Source: Symsagittifera roscoffensis (Eukaryota > Xenacoelomorpha > Acoela > Convolutidae). From it: a DNA stretch of 60,000 nt. Of the stretch, positions 27,350-42,300 are shown in pieces. A model generated the notes under the pieces. That model searched no databases. It was not told where the DNA came from and worked only from the letters and a program-made list of their open reading frames with translations. The DNA lies in NCBI RefSeq assembly GCF_963678635.1, contig NC_087067.1, positions 8,789,716 to 8,849,715 on the forward strand, read 5' to 3'. The stretch's first letter is position 1. Every line of letters starts with the position of its first letter. Position numbers and translations under genes: made by a program.

Positions 27350-30300
27350 ATGCGTGTTTTTGGGTTACAACTCAACTTACTTCTTGTTGTTTTTGTAATT
27401 TTTTGCTTTCTACTTTCCTTTTTGAAAGAACCAGAGGTTTGTAAAATCTTTTTGAAATTATTGAAGCAAGAAACATCATTTTTCAAAATACTAGAAAAAA
27501 ACAATAAAAACGAAAAAATTTGGTGCAAGTTTCAATTTTCGTTTTTGTATACTGCTTTTAATTTTTTAATAAGGAAGAGGATCAATTGAGCAATCTCCCC
27601 CCGTAATGACCAATTGAGCTATTTCCCTCCAAGCAAAAATGGTAAAACGGTACAAAATACGTCAGCAACGCAAGTAGATGGTTGATGTGTTCGAAGCACG
27701 CAATCAATTGACCGATTGAAGTTCATTTTATGTGAGTATCGAGCAAATTTTAAAAAAGAAAACAATCGAAATTTATTATCAATTTTTTTTTGCAAAGTTT
27801 TGTTCGGGTGACCATTGCCTCGTCGAGGAGTGCGAGTTACCATGGTTGGTGCTCTAGCTTTGTATCTGAATTGTATAATTGTTCTTCGCAGCACCTTAAT
27901 GTTGTGCGCAAGAGCTTTTTTCCCTTTAGAATAGAAAAAAAAAATTTATGCCTCAGTTTATTGAATTTTTTTCACTCTAAGTGTAAATTTTGAGCTTTGA
28001 CATTGTAAGTTTTGGCGTTCCACTACTAAGTTTTGGCGTTTATCAAACTAACTTCAAGTGGTTATAAACATGTCTCAAGTATATATTGAGCTATCTTCCT
28101 CCACGCGAGAATGGAGGAGAAATTGCTCAATTGATCCAGGAAAAATTGCGCCTAACAAAAAGACCTAGATTCAACTTCTTCCAGTGGATGAAATGATTAA
28201 ACAGGCTTAATCGTAAAATTTCACTACGTAAAGCTATAATACCTAATTACGGAATTGATAAGAACAATATCACCTTGACAAAATGCCAGTTTTCAACAAC
28301 TGTTATACATTTTCGATGAGACGGAACCTTTTTCTTTCAAAAAATTGAGAAAAAAATATAGCCCTGCGATTTGAAACATTTCTGAACGAGACAACTGAAC
28401 TGTTAAGCGTGACCATTTCCCTACATTTAATTAGTTTTTTCTAAAATCACGCCGCTGAAAAAATTCGAATAGATGGTTAAAATAAGAATTTTTAGTCCTG
28501 GAATGAATTGGTGAGCTTTGAAACGGTAATTATACGTTCAGGGAAAGGTGCTGAGATTATTTTCTCACGGTAAACAAAAATTTTGTCCAAAATGGTGCTT
28601 AAAAGATGGTTTTCTAGTATGAAAATTAAATTTACGTTGAATTGTGTCCACAGTGTAGATATTTTTTAAACGATTATCATGCTTCTTTTTGAAACCGTAG
28701 GTGTTTGACTCAAAAATCAAGTTTGTGTTACAGGTTTACGCTCCGGACACGTTGAAACAGGAAGAGACATTCCCTAACGTGTCAAACCTTGATCACCGTA
28801 AAAGAGGAAGGCTAAATTGTCAGCAAGAGTACGACAGTTTCCAAATAACCAAAAGGTAATTAAAATTACCCTGAAAATTTTTAGATCAAACTGCTTCATA
28901 TTATAATATATTTGTGAAAACATTAACATAACTTTCTTTTGAATAAATATTTTTCACCTAAACTAGGCCATCAGAGCATTACATCATTTCTTTTTACTCC
29001 TAAAAACAACAAAACTTGACCAAACTTGGAATTTGTTGACCAAATAAACTGGCGAAAGAAAGTAACCCAACCAAACAATTGGTAGGATTCTTTTCAGATC
29101 CCTGAAGAAAGCCATCAAACGTGAAATTATTTCAACATTTGTATAAGAACAAAAATTTTGACCATAAAAGAAATTGTTTGATCCAATATAGTTTGCAAAA
29201 AAAGCTCACTTTTAGGTCATTGAAAACCTAAGTCAGATTAAAAAAATTGTTGAATTTTTGAACCAGATTTTACTAGTGAGTACAAAAAATTTTCATTCAA
29301 TTTTTGGTAAATTGCTGATCTAAGAGAACTTTTCGTGCACAATATAGCAAAAAAATAAAAGAGTGAGAAACTTGCAGCACCAAATCAAAATTTCAAAGAG
29401 GTAGTATCCTAGCAAAGAAAAAAAATGTTTTTGGTTTCACTTCAGCTTTTTGTACAGAAAGCATTTTTATTCGAGCTAAACAATTGCCTTAATCAAAGCC
29501 AATTAATAGATACTACCCTAAAAAAACCCTGAAACTGATTTTACCTGAATGAAGTTTTTCTTCAGTAAAAGAGTTGCGTTACTTTTTTTCTCCAGTATTG
29601 AAGTGGCAACAAGGATAACTGGTTACTGAGCAAACAGCACAGAAATTTCCGTCCATAGTTCTTTTTAATACAAAAAAAAGAATTTAGTTAGTTTTGCTTT
29701 TTTTGCAAGGTGTAACAAAAAATTCTAAGTGCATGTTGGTATTGTCTGACAATCATAGTAAAAAAGATAATTTAGACAACAAGTTTAAAAAAAGGACTAG
29801 AAAAACGGAATAAAATTAAAATATTTTCTAATTGTGTTTGCAGATTTTTTTCTTTTCACAAAATTTCGCTGAAAACATCCAAAAAACAATTTTGATTGAA
29901 TGAAATTAGTAATCAGTTAGGCAGAAATAAACTATGTGCGCCTACCCGCTCGCCTTTATTCACTCGAAACCAGACACCAAAAGCTAAAATTTGAAAAAAA
30001 AAACTTTTCTCAACACTGTGAAGTTTTTTCGGAATTACTTCTGTCATTCGAATCACTACTGAAACGGCTTGAAAATAGTATATTACGTGACCCGTTTCCT
30101 TGATTAATTGATACCTGATTTTGCGTAGTTAACAAAAAGTTAAACACAAAAAACGTACACGAACACAAAGTTCCTCCCCATTTTTCAACTGGTCGGGACA
30201 ATTAACAAATTTTAAGCAATTGATAAGCTAATATCTGATTGAAAATTTTCGGATTTCTTTGAATTGCTTAAAAACAGTGATAACATAAGATTTTGAGTTA

Positions 30301-33300
30301 CTATCGGATACTATCTAAAAATTAAGAGAAGAACTTTGAATAATATTCTAAAATTGAAAACTTCTGGAGTTTTTAGGTCTTCATGAAGCAAAATTGTGGA
30401 TCAGAAGGAAGAATGTAACAAAAACTTAAGGTGACCCTTTTGATTTTTGAGGCTGACTTCTAGCTTTTTTCGGATTTCAAATTTTTTTTTGTAAAAAAAA
30501 AAGCAAGCTTAAAAAGGCCATAAAAATCATTAGGACATACATTTCAAAAAAAAAATCAGTTATAAATTTTGAAGAAATTTTCATTGCACTAACAGAAGTT
30601 TGATCCAGTTTTCGCTAGAAGAGTTGGATTTGAAAAAAAAAGCTAATAAATAAACCACTCATCAGCATCGAAGGGTTTCAATGTGATAAAAATTTAAATA
30701 ACTCATTGACTTTTAGTGAAGTTCAAAAATAAGTTCATTGACTTTTTCCAACATCTTTGTTGGCTATGTTGATTTTTAAACGTAGCAGTTTGATTTAAAT
30801 TGTTTTTGAGTCGTTATTCGGCTTTTTTTAGCTCGGGTAAAGTGATAATTGGAGATCAGTTTCAAAATAAGGAGTAGACCTTATTTAGCTACACTTAACC
30901 GTGCCGTCAGTATCGTGCCGAGTGGGAAGGCGTGCTGGGCGACCGCCACTTCCCTGAATTCTGGTTGGCAAGTTTTTCCAAACTGCCCCCCCCCTCCCTC
31001 TGTTATTACTTTATGAAATCCCATTTTCGCTAAACAACCTCAAAAGTTTATAAAGACGCCTTCGTCGCCAACATGACTAGTTTTGAGTGGACAGCGCGCG
31101 CCATAAAACGCAATTTTTGGTCAAAGTTTTCCGAAAAGCACTTAAAAATGGCTTTTTTGGCCTGTTTTTTGAAAAAAAAACGCCTCACCCTAAAAAAACT
31201 TCGTATTTGATGATTTTTTGAACGTTTTTGACCAAAAAACTGATTTTTTATGTGCATATTGCCTACTCATTTAATTTTAATCTACTTTTACGCTGCAGAC
31301 CTTATATGTACAGAATTGGAGTAGTCGTCAAAGAGATGCAAAGGGTGTGGCCCTTCGGTTTGTCCGATGGTTAAAAATCCCTGATGGTGAAAGTTTTTCA
31401 CAACACTGAGAAGTTTTTTTGAAATTTTTTGTGTTATTTAAATCACAACTAAAAGTGATTTAAAATGGTTTACTACTTGACCCGTTCCGTATTTTTTTGT
31501 GATACCTGAGTTTGCGTGAATAACAAAAAAAAAAGAAAAACTTGGAAATCCCTGACAGATAAATTTTTGGAAAAAAAAACAATTCAAAAAAGAGTTTTTG
31601 GCACGCTTTGTTAAACACACTTGTCAAAAATTGTGACGAGCAAAAATGGAGCCTGTTTGTAAAATTAAACGCCTTCACTTTTTGAGCTGAATTCAATTTG
31701 AAGAACAAAAGAGAAAATGAGCTGCGCAATTGATTAACTAAAGATGCAGATTGCGCAAAAAAATTAATTCGTTTTCTCAAAGCCAGTTAAATTTTTTAAA
31801 CAGGAAAAAATGCAGGGGTGCGGAAAGGCTTGTCTTAAAAACGTTTTTATCTCCCCTGACTGTCTGCCTTATCACGGCTAAATTTTCAGTTTGCGTTTGG
31901 ACCAGAAGACAAAATGCAAAAGAGTTCAAATTGATCCGCCCAGGTCTTGTAAGCAATTGAAACAGATGCTAGACAAGAGTCACGATGCATGTTCTCAAAG
32001 GAAGAGCTTCGAATTGTGTCGGGTGGATTTAAGTTTTAACAACAAACAAAAAACTCATTTCTACAGTTTTAACTGCAGTTTTCTGAGGTAAGTTTATAAC
32101 CAATTTTTATGAACAACCCTTTTGCTGTCAAATGTCAATAGGCTTCTTGGCCTTCTTTGAATTGTCAGTTTTGTTGGCTTTTGCCCAAGAACTTATGTTT
32201 AGAATATTAAAAAATGATGATTTCGAAGAGTTTGAACAGTTTATAAGATGGCACTTCTATGAAAGAGAGGTCCCTCGAAATATCAACTATGATAGACAGG
32301 TCCCGCATGCATTCCGCATGTTATAACTTTGAAAAATAGTTTGTTTATAAATTTTTCTTTTCAAAAATCTAGCTAAATATGTTGAGTCAGAAACCTTTCA
32401 GATTAATAATTGTAAATACTATCTTGTTTATATCAAGAAATATGCACGCTTCAACTTGTTTTACGGTTTAACAACCGTAATTGGATTGGTTTAATTGTCA
32501 TAGAAATTCAATTTTGGCAGATTTTTTGAGTTTACCACCTTAAAATGTTGAGAAGGAAAGTTTTAGGAAACAAAGAAACATAAAATTTGTTTTAAAATAT
32601 TCTGCGACATCTTTCTGAATGGCGAAATCATAATTAGATAATATTTCAGCCCTATGTGTCTTATTCCCAAGGGACCTGGTTATTTTCAAGGGACCACTCT
32701 ATGATTGTGGTACCTAGTGTTTTTACAGGCCGATCCACCTAAAAGTTTAGCAATTAACTATAGCATTGGATGAGTTCTTACAACTAAATTTGACTACCTC
32801 AAGTAAGTCTCGAAGGGTTCAAATGGTTTTTTATCGAGTCTCAAATCCTACGCGGTCCTCCTTAAAGGGGGGTTGTGGTCTCCACGAGCAAAATCCTAGT
32901 ATAGGGAACCCTAAAAAATTTAAGGACCTCTATCCTATGATTTTGTAGTTGAACTTAATTTTCAACCCCATAGCAGAAGACCCCATTCTTAGGACTTGCA
33001 AGTTTAGCTGTGTAACAGGGACAAGATACATAATTTCTGCTGTTTCTTCTTAAAGCGTTTTTTTTGCAGATTATTACCCTGTTATTAAATTGATCCGTAC
33101 TCCTCAGCCTTTCCTCTTTGTCTTAGTTTCATGTTGATATCAATGTATTTCTCGAAATAAGACTTTCCAATTCTTTGCGTAAGTAGCTGGTGCTAATAAA
33201 ATGTGTTAAGCAACTGAACCAAAAGGTTTCACAAATAGGTTTGAACTAATAGTTGGGTTGTTTAAATTAGCTTAGTGGCCTGATATTTAAAACAGAACAT

Positions 33301-36300
33301 TATTTGAGCGGACTACGAATGTTTTATTATTGGTGAAAAAAGAAACCCAAACAAACTTTGACCGACGTATAAAAAAGAGAAAAATGAAAGGTCAGAATAT
33401 TTGTTTCAAAATTAAAAACAGTTCTTTTATTTGTTTGCGCGGTGTTTCTCTGTAGTTTTCGATTGAGTTAAGCTATCAGTAGGGATAATATCCAATTTTT
33501 GAAAATACTACTTCATCAGAAAAAAATTTTCTTCGGGCCATTTATCAAAAAGTTTGCCACCAGTTCTAGCACGAATCTGAACAAATCGATAATTAAGAGT
33601 CACACCTAGAGCCTTATTTTTGAGATTGTCAACAATCTGTCTTTTTTCTTCTGTGCCCATCAAGTATAGTTTGTTTTCCGAATCGCTTTTAGCAGCGTTT
33701 TAATTATGAAGTGAAGGTTGTACTGTGAAAAATAATGAGCTTAAACTGAAATGTAGTTTTTGTTTTCTGTTGAGATTTAACTCGTTATGAGCCCAATTAA
33801 ACAACTTGTTGATAGGGGGAGAAATCGTTCTCACTTTCGAGCCCTTTTCAAACCAAGTTCCAACAAGTCCCTTTCGCCAAAATCGGTTACTGCTATGGCA
33901 TCGCAACTCGCTTTGTGTTTTTCATTTTTTGTGATAGATTTGGTGAATCAGGTTGCAATCCATATACTGGCAAGAGCAGTAACTCTAAATTAAAGTTTAT
34001 TACTCTCGGTACTTACGAATGTGATGTTAAACTATTGAAATATTGAGCATTCGTTCCCGGCTTAGGTATATGGATGACGACCTTTTCGTCTTGATAGCAC
34101 AGTTTTTCTCAGATTGTCTAAGGAATTGCATGTACTAAAACATTTGGGACACCACTCAGATTGGTATCAAAGCTTTTCAGGCGGCATGTGATCCACCAGT
34201 TTGGAAACCACTTAAACAGCCGCTTCGTTTTATCTGTCAGCAGCAATAATCCCAAAATAAGATAAGGGTTGAATCTGCTCGTGACTGTTAAAAGGCAATA
34301 TTTCACCTTCGCTGAACTGAACTTAATATTAGGTTTGATGTCTAGTTTTGAAATAGAGTGTCGATTAGGTGTGAAAAAATTAGGTTTTATAAAGAGAAGT
34401 GTCAAAATATCAAAAATCAAGAAGAAAAGGCTTGCTTGCCATAGACGTTGATTTGACAATTGATCAGGTTTTCAGATATGCCCGTCTTGCACAAAGGCAT
34501 TATTACCACTTCCACGTGGAACTATACTTTATTCGGGCCGTCTTTCATCTTTTTTTTTCAGTAACTTGTCGTAAATTTATTCCATGTTCTGCATCATGAA
34601 ATAAAGTAAAACCATTTTCCTCATCTAACTCTGAGATCCTAACTCCTTTGGCTTTACAGATTAGGTCGTTTTTCAATCTGAGAGCGTCAATTTTTTTCAT
34701 GTTCTGCATTATAATTTTAAAGTAAGGCCATTTTTCTCCTCTAACTCTCGGATCGTATCGAAGCAGTTGTCTAGTCTATGAAAGCGAATTCTGTTGGCAC
34801 TACAGGTGAGGTCGTCTCAATTTTACCGGTAATTTTTGAATGATTTCCAACCGTTTGTTGGGCCATTGAAAAGGAAATAAATAATTTAGTAATGTGGAAA
34901 AAATGTTGAAGAATTGTTATCTCTCGCTATGAAAAATGGTTGATTCATGAGATTTTGAAACACTTTTTTTGATTTAATTAAAAACCATTAACGCTTCAGA
35001 TGCATCATAACACAAATTATCATTAATTGTCATTGGCAGTTTAAAAGTTTTCGATATCAAAATTTTGTTTCATATGATTTAGTGTTATATAAAATTTTTC
35101 ATATCATGTCCTCCGAAATATCAAGATTTTGACTTTGGCTCATTAAAAGAAAAAACCTCAGTAGGTTTTGCGTACAGTCTCTTAAAACGTACAAAGTATC
35201 TGAAATGATTCAAAAATTACTCAACAATTTAGTCATTACGGTTATAGTAAAACATTTTTCTCATTTGTTTAACTGAAGATGAGAACCTTAGAACATTAGA
35301 AGATTATAACATTTTTCTCGTTTTTTGTTTAACTGAAGATGTTTTCAAAAACTTTTCCAAAAACGAAGAATATTTCTGAAAACTACTCTTTCTTTTCAAA
35401 ACCTTGGTTGAGTATCTTATTTAGATTCGAAAACAAATATTAAAGAAATATAAAAATTCGACACAATAGTTTATCAACCTCATCACCTGAAACACATTTT
35501 GTTCCGGAGTTCTGATTGGTCAAATTTCTTAGAACTTCCAGAAGTTAGTGTCTAGATTCTAAAGTTAAGAGGTTTTCAGAGTTCAATGAGTAGTAAGGTC
35601 ATTTTTCTGGTGGAGTTTGTCTATAAATTTCATTGATCTATGGAAATTATAGTGCAATGACGACATTTTCTCTAGTGGAATTAATTTTACTGCCTAAGAA
35701 ACTCAAAAGACATCTTTTTAGCTCTGACCAGAAGCGTGAGTTATCCCAGATTCCGCATCAGCTTTTTTGGAAAGGATTCTAAAAGTTCAAAATTTAAAAG
35801 TATGCGATTGATTTGTCGAAATTGTTGATTGTTTCATTGATGGTTATCGTTCTGTAAATAGAGAGAGTAGCATTTTTTCTACTAAAAATTGAATAATTGT
35901 TAAAAATATCTTGTCACTTGTCAAGGTCAATTTTAACCCAGCTTAAACCTTTTTTTAACATTAACTTCAAGTAACTTTTAACACGTGTGCAAAAAACATC
36001 TTAGAGATTTTGCAAAATGCAAATTTTGAATTGATTTTGTCAACAAGATAAAAACTGGTGGTAATTTTTTCACAAGGTCCAAAAATCGTTTCAAATTTTG
36101 AGCAAAAGTGCATTTTTTTTAAAAATTTTTACAAAAATGTAAAATATCTGCAAATTATGAGTTCTTTTTTAAGAAGGAAGTTATTTCGTGGTTTTTCAAA
36201 AAGAGCTGCAAAAATCCAACGTCTTTTGCAAGAAAATACAAATTTTTGTAAATTGATGACTGCAACCGCTGTTCCCTGTGTTAATACTATGTTATTCTGC

Positions 36301-39300
36301 TGTTTTTTATCAACTGACATGCAAAAACTAGTTTTCCCTATAATTAATAAACGACAATCATAAAAACTAATTAATATCAGTGCAATAACTGTTTTTTTTT
36401 AAACAAGATGCAAAAAATGTTTCATTTGCTCTACAAAATGGAAAAAGTTACTCAGTTTTTTTGACGAATTTCAAATTTTTTGACGAGAAGCATAATAAGA
36501 ACAAGCATTTTTACTTTTGCTCAGTTTTTATAGTATTTTTTCTATTATGTGTGCAAAAAATCATCAAGTTATCTAATATGTGTCCAAACATTGTAACGCT
36601 AATTCAACTTGTGTTCAAATAGTTTTTTCAATCAACTGGTATGTTTTACCCTGAACCATTCATCACTTCACCCTGAGGAAGTCGTTCACTGGTTGAGCCA
36701 CTTATTTAGAGTGAAAAATCTCGGCGTAATCATTCCAACTCAGACACTTCCTTCAGCAATTGCATCGATCCAAGATGGTTCTCTGTGATGGGTGCGTGCG
36801 TGCATCATATGATTCTCGCTGAAATACCTTCTCACTACTTCCACCATGTACAAGACTTTGATTTCATTCGTGCCAAACAAAATCCAGAGACTGTTTCTCG
36901 AACCTGGATTTGTACTACATCAGGCAAAATTTCTATCAAGTACATAAGTTTGCTGTTTTGCACTGAGAACATCAATTTGAGGAATACCTTGAAAAAAAAG
37001 ACTAAATACAACCGAAAATAAGACTTAAGATTTGAAGAGGAAGTAATTGACGGTAGTTAAGTTGAATTTAAAATGATTTTTGCATAATAACGAAGGATAC
37101 CTTCAATAAAAATCTCTGAGTTTAACCAATAAGAATTGTTTTCTTGATTTGGTCTATTGTCGTGTCCAAGCACGTTTGAGTTATCTTCAATCGAAATTTT
37201 CCTTGAAGTCGTATCCGATTAGGAACAAACTTCCACTTAAGGGACTTTTTACTCATTGTCGTTTCCATTCAGAAAAAATGTTCGTTTAATTTTTCGTTTT
37301 TTTCTGTCGTAGTCAATCAGAGAAAAAATTACCTTTTAAGGAATTAAATCTTCCAACTAGGAAAAAATTTATAAGAAAGCGGAAACAAATGACCACAAAT
37401 TCTTGCTGTAAAAAGGAGAATATCGACGACATAACAATCAAATGCTTTTCTGCAAGTTTTTTTGTCAAGTCACTTGAATTTCTTTGTAAATAATCAAAAA
37501 AAATTGCCGTTTTTTGTAAATAGTCAAGTCTTTATTCTGATGTAAATTTGAGAGAATAGCTTCAAATTTTTGGATTTTTTGAAGCAAATCTCATGAAAAC
37601 TTATTCCAAACCTGATCGTGCAGGATTTCGAAGTTTGAAGATATTTACAGAAATGACAGAAGAAAAAAAAGTTTTGTGGAGATTTTGACAATTTTGGGAA
37701 ATGGGTAGGTTGTAAATAAAAATGTGAAATAATCAAAAACAACTAGTGTTTATGTTAGAGTTGTCCTAAAAAAATTTTTTTCCTTGTGAGGTATAATTGA
37801 GTCGTAAGCTTAAAGTTTTTGATACTCAGTAATTCCCTCACAAGATTGAGAAGTTTTCTTTGAAGAGACTTTTACATTGTGGGATAACTCCGATTTGTAC
37901 AATATGAACGACCCAAAAAAATTTTCATCAATAAAAACTAAATTGGATTTTTTCTCTTGTAAAGTATCTCGGAGAATTTCAAAAATTTCTCGGTAGAAAT
38001 TTACCAAAAATTGATAAGGTTTTGTTTAAAATAAAAAAATTACTTTTAGAAAAATCTGTACATTGATTGGTTGATCTCGAACAAACAAAAATAGTGAACG
38101 AATATTCAATTCTGATTGATTGAAATCAAAACTTTTGAAAGCTTTGAAAAAAGCTATGACAAAAAACTCTATTCTTATTGTTTCATACCTAGTTCAACGA
38201 TAAGTATTAGTCGATTTTGATTATTTGACATAAAAAAATTTGAATAAACCATGAAAAGTAGAGGTCCTTTCTGATTGGTTGGTTTAAATGTCAACTACGC
38301 CAAATAGGTTGAAAGTCATTATGACTTTTTTATGTCACTAAAGATTTTGCTTATTAAATTGCCTAAATTTTTTTTTTCTTTTTTCTTCTTAGTTTTTGAG
38401 TCTATTTAAAAGTAATGTAAGTCTGCTACTAAAGCATTTGAGACTTTTTAAATATTTCGTTTGTTCTGAAGTTCTCTCTATAATTTTTGAGATGTCGTCG
38501 CTGAACAGAAACAAAATAGTTGAATGTCTTGAGTGTGGTAGATGGTACACGTAAAAATACATCAACACTTCGTATAATTCGTGGAGTTTTGAAGTGTCTA
38601 AAATGTAACTTCATTCTTCTAGCAGCGGGAACTGAAATTTTCTTGTATAAAAAAGCAATTTTTTGTCAAATTAATGTGATTCAAGATAATTGAGAAAACG
38701 CTCAGCAGCCTCCAAACAGTCCACGAGAAGGTAATTGGAATTTTATACAATAAAAACATTTTAACTTGGGAAAAATTAGTATAAAACTCAATTTCACTAA
38801 AAATTGTAGCTTTAAAAAGTCTAAAAAACTATAGAATTTTATTATTATTGAATTGTTTTTTTTTTAATAAATACTGTGCACTCTTTTCAATGCATTTCTC
38901 AATTGTTTGCTTATGTTTTTGTTCAAAAACTTTGAGTGATATTAAAACCAACTCAAGCAGCATTCGGATTCTAATTATTATAAAAATCCCTATAGAAATC
39001 AGTCCAAAATTTTTAAGTCTACGGTAACAACTACGTTGACCGCAAACTTACTGGGATTTTATTGTTTTGTTGTACAAAAATAGTTCGTAGTATGAGCTAA
39101 TAAGTGGTTACGTAATTTTGAAACAACTGTTGAAAAAGTACTGAATAATTAAAAAGTTTTGCCTCGCTATCTTCTAAATAACTTCCTAAATTAGTGGCTT
39201 GAAGGATTGATTTCTTAGAATAGCCAGCTTTCAACATTTAATTGGTGGTTGATGTATCGAAAAACATAATTTTTTGTTATTTTGATAACAAACATAAAAA

Positions 39301-42300
39301 TAGATAAAATTTTGAAACCTTTTAAAAGACCTTGAGCATTTCCAGATAAAATAAAAAAAGTCTGCACTGGAACTTGACTTAAAAGTTAAAAGATAGTTTT
39401 ACAACAGGAACATACAGTTATCTGGCTCAGAAATAGTTTTTTTTCTGATGTTTCTTTGCGAAGGTTCTTATGGCACCAACTTCACTTTGGATGATTAAAC
39501 GATTGGGAAAATGATACAGTTTTACGAGTAAATTGTTGTTCAAAACGGAATCAATCTGAAAATGGCAGANNNNNNNNNNNNNNNNNNNNNNNNNNNNNNN
39601 NNNNNNNNNNNNNNNNNNNNNNNNNNNNNNNNNNNNNNNNNNNNNNNNNNNNNNNNNNNNNNNNNNNNNNNNNNNNNNNNNNNNNNNNNNNNNNNNNNNN
39701 NNNNNNNNNNNNNNNNNNNNNNNNNNNNNNNNNNNNNNNNNNNNNNNNNNNNNNNNNNNNNNNNNNNNNGGCTTGCAATTTTAAGTGTCGCTTTGAAAAT
39801 CTCCACAAACAAAAAAAAAAATTTCCGAGCATTTAATTACAGAAGGTTATTAGCAAAATGATTCAAAATAAATCTCATTTTTGAGTTTTTGGTGCTTAGA
39901 AATTAAGGGATGGTAGCCATCAAGATGATACAGATTCAGATAATCTTTATCACACACCCAGGTTTCAAAGCATTTAAGTACAGAAGGTTTTTCTCAAAGT
40001 GATTCAAAAAGTTCCTCATTCAAAGGTTTTTTGTTGTAACTGTTTAGTATCTATAACGAGTTGGTCATGATGGCATCTAATAGACCTTATATTTAAAAAA
40101 CATATAAAATGTCATTTAAGTCGCCCATATGACGTTCTTCTACATTTTTCTCCAAATCAAACTAAAAAATCTTCAGTCAATTTGATTGAACTTATTTGTT
40201 AGCATTTTTTGTTACTGTTATTTTTTTGAAGGAGCGCTTCCGATTCATTTTCAGGATTCAATTTATTTGAAGCCTGATTATCAAAATTCAATGTTTCTGG
40301 CAATAATTTCCTCTCTGATCATCCCTCGAAATACCAGGAGTTGAATTGGTATTTGGTTGAGCACCTATATGGCGCTCAGTATTGAAAGTTTTATGACCGC
40401 TTGCGCTTGAGGATAGTTTTGAGTCCTTAGTCAATTTTGACTGATCTGTTTTTTGGCAGCAATAATAGCTAGTTCTTCTACTCCAGCAAGACTATTTACT
40501 TTTTGGGGAAAAAATGAGCCATTTGGTCGCTGGCAAAAAAACTTTAACTTGGCAATTATGAGTCGTTGTTATAAGATTCAAGTCATCGCAATTCCTTTTA
40601 GTTTCTTTTTCTAATTTCGGCGAACGTTCATTCATGAATATGCTTTTTCCTTTTACACCTGCCTGCCCAGATAACATACGTCTCGTTCCAAAAATCTCAT
40701 CTTCGTCCGAAAAGTAGAAAAATTTCAAAACAGTTGTAACGTTCTTACAGGAATCCTTGCGCGTTGGAAGAGGAAGACATGCCCTAATAGCTCCCGGCGA
40801 TTACACATAGCCACCAAAGAAATGGTAAACTAGGTTGCACATGTCGGAAAACAGCTTTGGGGAGTATGGGTTGATAGCAAAATTCGAAAAAATATTAAAC
40901 ATTCTTTGCTCGAATATCTTTCCTGAAAATTTACTCGCTTTTCGAGATCAAAAACATTGTTTTTTATGTCAACAATTTCCTGGGTTCATTCATTCAAAAC
41001 AAATTCAAGAGAATCAATTCTTGTCAAAAGGCTAGTGATAATAGGAATAATTAAATTAGGGTCCTTATTAGAATCTGGGGGAAGAATTTTCGATGAATCA
41101 ACGTAATTTTTTGAATAATTTTCGGCTATTTTGATGGCGAAGGTCAAATTTTTCATGCAAAAAATCCATATCACCAAGCGCAAAAGTAAGAGCGACTAAA
41201 CTCTAGCATTCATTTTTTAATTTTTTTTTGTCTTCATAGCGTAGTCCTGGATACACAAAAATTTTATTTTTCCGTTTCTTTGGATAAAGTTTTTCAAACA
41301 GGTTCCTATTTCATTCGTATGGCATGTTTATATATGCCTTGATCCACGTCTGTTAATTTGAAAGTTCTAATTTAAAAAATAATCATCTCTGAAAGTTTTT
41401 GCCAAAAATTAAAAGTTTGATGCTTTCAGTACATGATTTTTGAAAAGAGCTATTACACAATTCAAGTTGGTTCCAGTACATTGTAGATGCCAGACGGTTA
41501 ACCCTTTGGTGACTCTAGTGTTGAGTAAACCATGGGTTTAGTCATTTGTAATAGGTCACAAACACATCCCAAGTTTTTTGAGAAATAAAATTTTAAAAAG
41601 CAAATCAACTTTTTGGTTTATGAAAAAATGCTTGCCCTACAATTTGCAAATATAAAAAAAATGCTTATCTAAGAGCTTTCTTAACATTTTCCGTATCTAT
41701 GGAGTTGTACGAAATTGTATGATAAGCACTTTTTCATGTATGAAAATTGTATGATAAGCAGTTTTAGTCAACCCGGTTGTTGAGAGGAGCACTCTGGCTA
41801 TTCAGAGGATCAAATGAATGAAGAGAATGGTTATCCCGAAATTCCGCCCTTTCTAAAGCTCAAAAATTAATTTGTTACAGAAGTTCTGTTTTTTATCAAG
41901 AAATTAAGATAGTTTGATGTAAATAACTTTAATGCCATTTCACAGGTCAAACTGTTCGGTTGTTGAAATCGGATACTATACAGCGGAAACAGGCAACATG
42001 TATTGGATCAAAATTCAACAAAACGACTCAAAATCAACCGAAAGTCGATTAGAGCTTTTGTCCAAACAGGAAGAATTTGTTTTTATTAGATGCAGATTAG
42101 AAAAATCGAAGTACAAATACTACAAGAAGAACAAATATTCATTCACTTATGATGACTATGCGCAGCAATTACTCATGTTCCCAAAGCTTCCAAGCTCTGC
42201 GTTCATGAACGCAACAGAATCATCTCGTCTAAATTCTTCGAAGAAACCGAATATTAATATTATGTTCTTTGATAGCACTTCGAGAACCGAGTCATTCTAT

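Larger units (their letters stand above)
32640..35110. repeat. Diverged paralogous block, copy 1 (partner 46000-49900)
   Basis: Collinear matching stretches: TCTATCCTATGATTTTGTA (about 32928) with TCTTATCCTAAAATTTTGTA (about 46146); TCTTAGTTTCATG (about 33121) with TCCTAGTTTCATG (about 46338); ATGTCTAGTTTTG (34338 region) with the same at about 48450; AGACGTTGATTTGACA (about 34443) with about 48551; CCCGTCTTGCACA (about 34480) with about 49034 and 49450; ATCAAAATTTTGTTTC (about 35055) with about 49818. Confidence 0.6.

Noticed and set aside
36058-36363. 101-aa plus ORF and antisense 63-aa ORF
   Set aside because: Low complexity, T/A-rich, open on both strands; no recognisable motif.
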